A stretch of DNA of 64,000 nt from Pardosa pseudoannulata (lineage: Eukaryota; Arthropoda; Arachnida; Araneae; Lycosidae). How positions within the stretch are numbered: position 1 is the stretch's first letter; each line of letters starts with the position of its first letter. Below, one piece after another: positions 56,841 to 64,000 of the stretch. The stretch covers positions 158,956,348 through 159,020,347 of the forward strand of contig CM063510.1 in the NCBI GenBank assembly GCA_032207245.1, written 5' to 3'. The notes beneath the pieces are model-generated. The model did not search any database. It was not told the origin of the DNA and saw nothing but the letters and a program-made list of their open reading frames with translations. The position numbers were made by a program, and so were the translations under genes.

Positions 56841-57074
56841 TTAACCCGTTCGTGACCAACGTCTCGATTCTAGTCTTATCAGCTCAGCGTTGACTCCACG
56901 CCAAGAGCTCCGGCTGGTATTGAGAGACCAGAGTCGCATATGTGTACTCAGAGATCTGAACGTTTTATTTGAATTTTTAAAAGCTAGATTAAATTACTAG
57001 ATATCGTTAAACGGCAACGGTTTTCACAACAATCGACTCATATAGCATTTACGTGCTGGTCCTCAAGGGGTTAA
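56841..57074. mobile_element. Short piggyBac-type MITE
   Basis: TTAACCCGTTCGTGACCAACG and (inverted) TTAACCCCTTGAGGACCAGCA. TTAA at both ends, 234 bp. Confidence 0.75.
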
Positions 57075-57079
57075 CGAAC

Positions 57080-57580
57080 ACGGCAGACCTTAGGCTGGAT
57101 AGGTCTCCGAACCCACAACCTTTCAGTTACGAGATCATTTCCTTTGCCGACTGAGCTACTGGGGCTAAGTGTTTGGCATAAATATATTTGTATTGCAAGC
57201 TACATTGAAAAATAAAGTTATCCTACGGATCATCGATGCCAAGAGGAAGTCTTGTTGTCTCAGATCTCCGCTCTATTTCTGGTACATTTAGAACAGGGAT
57301 CTTCAAACTGGATTCCATGGCACCCCAGGGTTCCACGGAATCCTCGCTGGATCCTCGTCATTTAACAAAGACATTAGGAGCAAGGACTAGACAGAAGGAC
57401 CTCCCCCCCAGGCTTGGCCAGCCCTCAGCAGAGGTATGTTATTGGAGGACGTTGCGACCATGATCCTATTTTGTTTGTCCCAGCCGACATTAATGAACGC
57501 ATCTGTGTCCTGCTCGAGCCCTGAACTCACAACCTTGCAGTTACGAGATCGACGCCTTTGCAGAATGATCTACAGCAGCT
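57080..57580 (-). mobile_element. Two tRNA-like SINE family B heads
   Basis: On the minus strand CCCAGTAGCTCAGTCGGCAA with GGTTGTGGGTTCGGAGACC (about 57090-57170), and a second, AGATCATTCTGCAAAGGCG with AAGGTTGTGAGTTCAGGGC (about 57510-57578). Between them is a 'CACCCCAGGGTTCCACGGAA' segment of hAT-terminus type. Confidence 0.55.
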
Positions 57581-59081
57581 TTTAAGACGTAAAAGTTGAC
57601 CTTTAGCACGAGTTAATCTATTATTTACAAGAATAAAATTACATTACACAAATATTAAATTCAGCTGCATTCAGTGTCCACCTGGGGATGTTTCTACCGT
57701 CATCCAACATTTCTTGATCTCCTTTTGGAGTTTGTGGAAATAGGTCGGATTAGCCAGAGCATGTGCTACAAGAGCTGTCAAAACTTGTTCATATTGTCTA
57801 TTCGTTTTAATTTGACGTACTCTCACATTGTCACCAGCAAACTAATACTTTTTTTTAAAGTTTATTTTAAAATTCTTCTTGACACAGTATAGCGTTTACA
57901 AAAATTTTCGAAAAGTCGCATCCCAAACAATAAGTAACTTTAAAATATTCGGTTTATAACTCATAAATATCAGCTGAATAAGCCTAATTTAAACACGCTA
58001 TAAGTTCTCGATATTAGTCATTATGTCGTATGTTAAATCAAATCGCAACTTAATTCGCTATCTAAATATAGATAAATGTTAACCTGCATGGTTTAGCTGG
58101 GCTTTGTATATAGCTTTCAGGTAGATATAATGCATTTTGTTAATTGCTGTTTCTACAAGCTTCTTGAATTGTCTTTGACGTGGGAATTTTTTCACCATCC
58201 TCGTCAAATTTACGCTAAATATACGCATCGTTGGTTGAGATTCATAGGTGTTCGGAATCGAACTTTAAGCAGTTAGTCTCTAGCCGTGTTGTCAGAAAAG
58301 GAGCATAAAGCACCAAGGGAAACCCTTTTTCGTTCGTTTCCATCTGTTTTGCTACATGTTGCTACGACATGTCCTGGGTGTTACCGCACTTGTTCAATAT
58401 TCCCCCGAACTTTCTACGATATTTTCCCGTTTCGTAACCGCATACCTCTTTTGACGTTTATTTTCTCCTAAGCCTTATCATTTCATACTCTTCTTTTCCT
58501 CCATTATCCCAATACTTGGCGCTTGTTTTCCTTTTCTTCCCTCCCCTCCCATTATTTCGTTGAGATTGAATATTATCTCGTTTTCAATTTTTTTTTCTCT
58601 TAATCTTCGAAAGTTCTCGACATTTATTGACTCTCCACTTCCCGTGAGTGCATCGCATCCGAGAGCCCCGAAGTTATTATTACCAATAAAACCGTATCTG
58701 CAAGAGAAGAGGTTGCTATATTTGAAGAATCCAATCAAAACAGAAATCTGAGACAGAAGTTCTAGAAGGGAGTGCGCCTCGAGAAATGGCGTAACTTTCA
58801 TAAATTTATTGACACTTTTGGTTCCATTTCATAAGTCCCGACATGAACCTCTCATATTCCAGTTTGTTTATTTCGTTCGACTTAAAATAACTTTAATTCC
58901 TGAGTTATATTAAACCTAAACAAAATATACTAACTAGGTATCATACTTCGTACAGATATTACCCATTAATGCATACCATCATTGTTTATTTAAGAACAAT
59001 TGAAACACTTTTTTGTAGAACTTTTAAGTTATGAAACGATTTTTGTCATGTATTTTGACGAATTGTATCTTGAAATATATA
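57580..59081. other. Mostly unrecognised
   Basis: A decayed SINE tail lies at about 58240-58310. A minus-strand frame of 107 codons (58478-58801) has no support beyond its length and an internal CTTGCAG; I do not call it. Confidence 0.4.
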
Positions 59082-59640
59082 CAGCCAGTACCGGCTATAT
59101 GGTCACCCTCTTATAAAGTCACCCCGCTTATATGGTCAGTGTGGTGTCCAGACTTTGCGACTCCATGGTGAGCCGCCGACTCCCACGCAACTCTACAACT
59201 CAACTATAACACGCGCGCAAAGCTTCCCACAGACAAAGAGTTGGACAAAGAGAGAGATTGGACGAGAACGCTTTCGACCAATGCTCTCGCGCTTACATCT
59301 ATTTCTACTTCTATTTTAAGTGAGAATGAATAAATGTTTATAAAGTTAAATGGAGTCAGTCATCATTCACCTTAGTCAGTTTTCTAAAGTCCTGTCTAAC
59401 TTAATAGGAAAATGTGTTAAAGCGCATCGCTTATACAGTCATTTCCTTTTTTTTGTTACCGGTTATATGGTCAGTTTCATGTTTTCAACGAGTTTCCGTT
59501 TTTTTTAAAGAAGTCAGTGCAAAATCGGAGGGGACCTGAATTCAACCCTTTATTTCCCTCCCTTTCCCCCTTTCTTGTTTGTGTAGACGTCCCCTCTCTC
59601 AGTTCTCTTGCCCTCTGACAAGAGGTGGACATCTGTCTGT

Positions 59641-60616
59641 TGTAACGGCGTGATTTAGCGGTGTGTCGACATCAAAGAACTTTGCTTTGAGAGGTGGACT
59701 TCGCTTGTGTGGATACAAAAGGATTGTTTTCCCCGGCACCACAATGTCTACACTGTTGTGCCCCATAGTAGAGGAACAATATACCAGACAACTCGGCACA
59801 TTCACTGACAGCCAAAAATATGATCATTGGAACGACAAAGGATTTGCCGCGACTTGGATGTAGCCGATAAGAATTCCAGGGACCCCTGAGTTTGCGGCCG
59901 ATGATTGTTTAACCCGGACCAATCCAGTTGTTCGAAGGTGAGGTCATTGCTAGGTGATCCAATAATGAAATTGTGGGTGAGGCCCCTCTCTTAGAGGCCC
60001 CTCCCCTAGAAAGAGACGAGAGAAGATTTGTTTTTTAGAGAAGTTAGTTAGCTAGCAACCAGCTAATTCAGAGGTCGCCTTGACCAGTCTCTCTACCGGA
60101 GAGTTTTTCTTTTTGCTATAATCCCACCTTGGGATCTTTTCTTTAAAGAGTAGCCCGCATCGGCTAACTCGGAGGTCGCCTCGACCAGTCTCTCCATCGG
60201 AGAGTTTTATTTAGCGAAAATCCCGCCTTGGGATATATCTCTGGCTGAGATTGAAACGATACCGTGTGCATTGGGTTTCCTTATCTAATATAATCCTCTT
60301 CAGGATTGTTTGCATTTTTCCTTCGGAACTCTAACTGTGCTTTGATATTCTACCAGTACTTCAGTGAACTTTCGCGAGAGCTACCGAATTGTTTCTTCCG
60401 TCGAATCATCCATATTTCGGCAAAGACTGATTTTAGTTTAGGTACCCTTCTCTACTCAGGCCTACGTGTACTAATCACTTTCCTGTGATCGGAAATTGTT
60501 GTTTTTTTTGTGTAGTTGTGAAATTATGTGTATAGCAGAAGTGTAAATAAATTCATTAATCAAGATACACCCGATTCTTCCTTGTGTCACCTGAAACAGG
60601 GACCGGATACGTTACA
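59641..60616 (+). mobile_element. Solo LTR 4, inside pogo copy 2
   Basis: TGTAACGGCG...GGATACGTTACA with CTGT on both sides (59637-59640, 60617-60620). The same place in pogo copy 1 reads through without it. AATAAA at 60546 gives plus orientation. 976 bp. Confidence 0.92.
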
Positions 60617-60864
60617 CTGTTTATTGGAAGTTATCTCTCCCTTCTTAAGTTGAAATTGAGACGAAACAAGTAAAGGAAAATTCTGTTGCATTTGGATCAT
60701 ACGTCACGAATAAGAACGTTCATTTTTCAATTATGGCTTCAAAAAGAAAGAATTCATTATTTGCTGCCAAAAATAAATGGATTAAAAATTGTAAAAAATC
60801 TAATCTTTTAAAGGCTACTTTAGCCAAAGCAACCCGGACGTCGATTATCCGGACCCCTTCCTGG

Positions 60865-61489
<625 letters not shown>

Positions 61490-61738
61490 AACAACATTTT
61501 AGCTGGCCAAACTTTGGTCCTCAAGTGTTGAAATCAAGAAAGAAAACGTCAGCGCTTGTCACCTTATGAGAATGTGGATAAGGCTCTTCAGTTATGGGTT
61601 AAAAATGCACGGTATATGCACAATAGAGTTGTATTGTTCCGCATATATGATCACCCCGCTTATATGGTCCGATTTTTCTGGACCGCTGAGCTGGCCATAT
61701 AACCGATACAGACTGTATTTGCAATCACATTATGTCTT

Positions 61739-62558
61739 TTAACCCTTTGAACGTTTCATTTTTTTTTCCAGAATTCCAGTAAAAGAAGTCACATTTTTCA
61801 TTGCATTTTTTTTGTTCATTTTACATTTTTAAGTAAAGATATGTTATTAAAATTAACATTTTTAATATTTTTAAGCATTTATTACAACTTTTTTTCTTTC
61901 TATGAAAGCATCATAGAACTGAAGTTTACCTTTAGTCTCATCGATATCCAAGTTAAATTTTGGAATTCCAGTGAGAGCAAATATAGGAGGCGGATCCGAA
62001 GGATTATCACAATTAATTAAAAAAAAAATTGTCTTGCTTGACTGATTCCATCTGTACTACTATCAGAGTCACTACTATCCAGGTCCTCTAGTAAACTTTC
62101 GCTACTGTCATTTACAGATAATTCAGTTTTTGATTCCGAGTCACAGTTCGAATTCCAAGAAATTAGCTCCATACGCTCTGAATTATCCATTATTTAAAAG
62201 TCAAAATATATTATTCAACTCTTACATGAATAAAATTATCAGGCGGTTAGTAAAATATAACCAGACAGCTATACACTGAAAGATAACAATTCGTCTTCTG
62301 ATACAAAACATGCGAAAAAACCCGCGCTTTTGTACCAATCAGTGTATAAAATACAATAAACTGAAAACTATCATTTACTGGACAAACAATCATTTACCAT
62401 CTGTACGAATAATTTGTTACTAAAATTTGAAAAAAATACGGCCGAAACAGTGCAAGCGAAATAGAAATCAGATTGCCCGTACGCCGTACGGGCAAATCAG
62501 TAAAGACCCGAAAGCTGTGCCCGCACGGCGTACGGGGGTAAAACAGGGAAGGGGTTAA
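61739..62558 (-). mobile_element. piggyBac-derived MITE, copy 2
   Basis: Same family as 43658-44469: TTAACCCTTTGAACG ... CAGGGAAGGGGTTAA, TTAA at both ends, with the GTACGCCGTACGGGC module. The acidic N-terminal reading frame is broken by an A-run insertion. It lies 24 bp outside the end of pogo copy 2. Confidence 0.88.
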
Positions 62559-62564
62559 TATCCG

Positions 62565-62825
62565 TTCGAAATTTTTACCAGGTTTAAATTTGTCTGGCAA
62601 ATATCAGGGCATGTGTAATTTTATGAATTTACCAGGAGAATTTAAACTAAAGTAATTTTAATGAACAACTAGGAAAATTAAAAAAAAAAAAAGTATTGAC
62701 AAAGGAACTATGACTTATACTTTTATTTTCCTTTTACAAACTTACATACCTTTCTATTATACAAACTTACCTAAAAAATTCGCAAAAAAAGGCATAATCA
62801 GTTATTTATAAATTACCATTTTACA
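62565..62825. repeat. 260-bp repeat, partner of 46110-46370
   Basis: Inverted relative to the first copy; see that entry. Confidence 0.75.
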
Positions 62826-62921
62826 GTAATGGATTATTTTCCTCTAGCGTTTAAGGTCAGCTGGTTGAAAACTTTATCTGCATTTATAGTCATACCTGTA
62901 TGTACCGACAATCATTCTAAA

Positions 62922-64000
62922 CTAGCACCTAGCCCGTCATATGACGGGATCAGTAAAATTTTTAAATTTCCCAGAATTGTAAAGTACCCTATGAGGGAGG
63001 AAAAAAAATAGTTTTTTTGGGGGGCTGAGAATTATCTAGTACACGCTCAATAATTTGTTTATCTTCATACTCCTCTAAAGTCTCTGCCGGAAGATGTCCG
63101 AATGGTTAGGGTGCTCTTCGGAACTTCGTATTCGAATCCACTATGGCAGGGATGTTTGTATCCATTCGGAATCGGCTTTAAGAAGTAGGTCCCGGTCTCA
63201 TCAGCCCTCGTGTTGCAAAAAGTAGACCGTAGCGCTCCAAACCAAAACCAAACCAAATCTCTAAAGTCTCCCGATACTGTGAATGAAATTTAGAATCGCG
63301 TTGAATTCATTTAGAAATATAATTCAAAGTTTTCTTAACTACGTCGAAATTATCGTTAAGTTCTTCCCAATTTTTTTGCCACAGTAATTAATGGAAGTAA
63401 AGGAATGAAGCTATCATTTCCACTACACCCTGGAGGTAGATAGAATTTGTTGTAAATATCGGTGATAAAATTTTCATTTCAATAAAAATTAATCCATGAT
63501 TAAATTTAAAACTATCACATATGTACCTACTCTATTATTTAAGCCAAATGTAAAAGGAAACTATTTACGTAATATCTGAGTTTAGTTATAAAACGTATGA
63601 AAGCAATGCAGACGATATTTAAGTAATTTAAAATAAATGATTAAATTAGATGCTTAAAGAAATTACGTCATAATGCTAGAGAAAAAAGTTTTCTTAACTA
63701 CATCGAAATTATCGTTAAGTTCTTCCCAATTTTTTTGCCACAGTAATTAATGGAAGTAAAGAAATGAAGCTATCATTTCCACTACACCCTAGAGGTAAAT
63801 AGAATTTGTTGTTAATACCGGTGATAAAATTTTCATTGCAACAAAAATTAATCGATGATTAAATTTAAAATTATCACATATGTACCTAATCTATTATTTA
63901 AGCCAAATATAAAAGGAAACTATTTACGTAATATCTGAGTTTAGTTATAAAACGTATGAAAGCAATGCAGACGATATTTAAGTAATTTAAAATAAATGAT
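62922..64000 (-). mobile_element. Non-autonomous Helitron, copy 3, runs off the right edge
   Basis: In the minus direction it ends with the CGTCATATGACG palindrome, nine bases and CTAG at 62922-62925. The interior matches copy 2 inverted. A block (TTTTCTTAACTAC.TCGAAAT at about 63330) repeats at about 63688. It carries a SINE at 63085-63258. Confidence 0.85.
63085..63258 (+). mobile_element. SINE family A inside Helitron copy 3
   Basis: Flanked by CTCTAAAGTCTC (63073-63084, 63259-63270). Helitron copy 2 has this sequence once at about 35371-35382 (inverted), showing the empty site. Confidence 0.95.

Noticed and set aside
58478..58801. Minus-strand frame of 107 codons
   Set aside because: No family resemblance, and an internal splice-like site and polypyrimidine tracts suggest chance.

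Overview
The window looks like AT-rich, intron-rich metazoan nuclear DNA packed with transposable elements. There are no operons or ribosome-binding sites; coding blocks have GT/AG splice borders, introns run from several hundred bases to about 4.5 kb, and tRNA-derived SINEs are common. An arthropod, perhaps a chelicerate, is my best guess from the repeat mix and the ABCC sequence. That taxonomic call is inference, not proof.

From 2627 to 36190 (minus strand) lies most of one large gene, an ABCC1/MRP1-type multidrug-resistance ABC transporter. Sixteen exons with compatible phases run from TMD0 through the L0 linker, TMD1, NBD1 (Walker A, LSGGQ, Walker B, H-loop) and the phosphorylatable linker into the first helices of TMD2. 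The start codon and first exon(s) lie beyond 36190. The rest of TMD2 and all of NBD2 lie off the left edge. The NBD1 exon that should carry the Q-loop is present only as a frameshifted relic near 12.53-12.68 kb, and the two flanking exons would still join in frame without it.

The introns hold Helitrons, Tc1/mariner and pogo/Tigger elements, piggyBac derivatives, a hAT fragment, an RNase H-bearing LINE, SINEs, a roughly 1-kb TIR family and long tandem duplications. One 34-kb intron position carries what looks like the terminal coding exon of another gene (33904-34083, minus).

A 100-base assembly gap (36800-36899) separates this gene from a right half with visibly higher GC and few recognisable genes. 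That half contains a Tc1/mariner-type transposase fragment, a degenerate 33-bp (11-codon) tandem array (about 39.2-42.2 kb) carrying two solo LTRs, and two inverted copies of one pogo/Tigger-like element (42.8-44.5 and 59.1-61.7 kb). Those two copies act as pre-insertion controls for each other: copy 1 contains a SINE and a piggyBac MITE, copy 2 contains a solo LTR. There is also a SINE cluster at 51-52 kb, several TTAA-flanked MITEs, and another Helitron entering from the right edge. Two well-spliced plus-strand exons (49327-49464 and 52454-52512) end an unidentified protein-coding gene.

The window therefore shows one real transporter gene, the ends of two or three unidentified genes, and an unusually readable stack of nested insertions. 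Coordinates of transposon ends are hand-read and may be off by a few bases.
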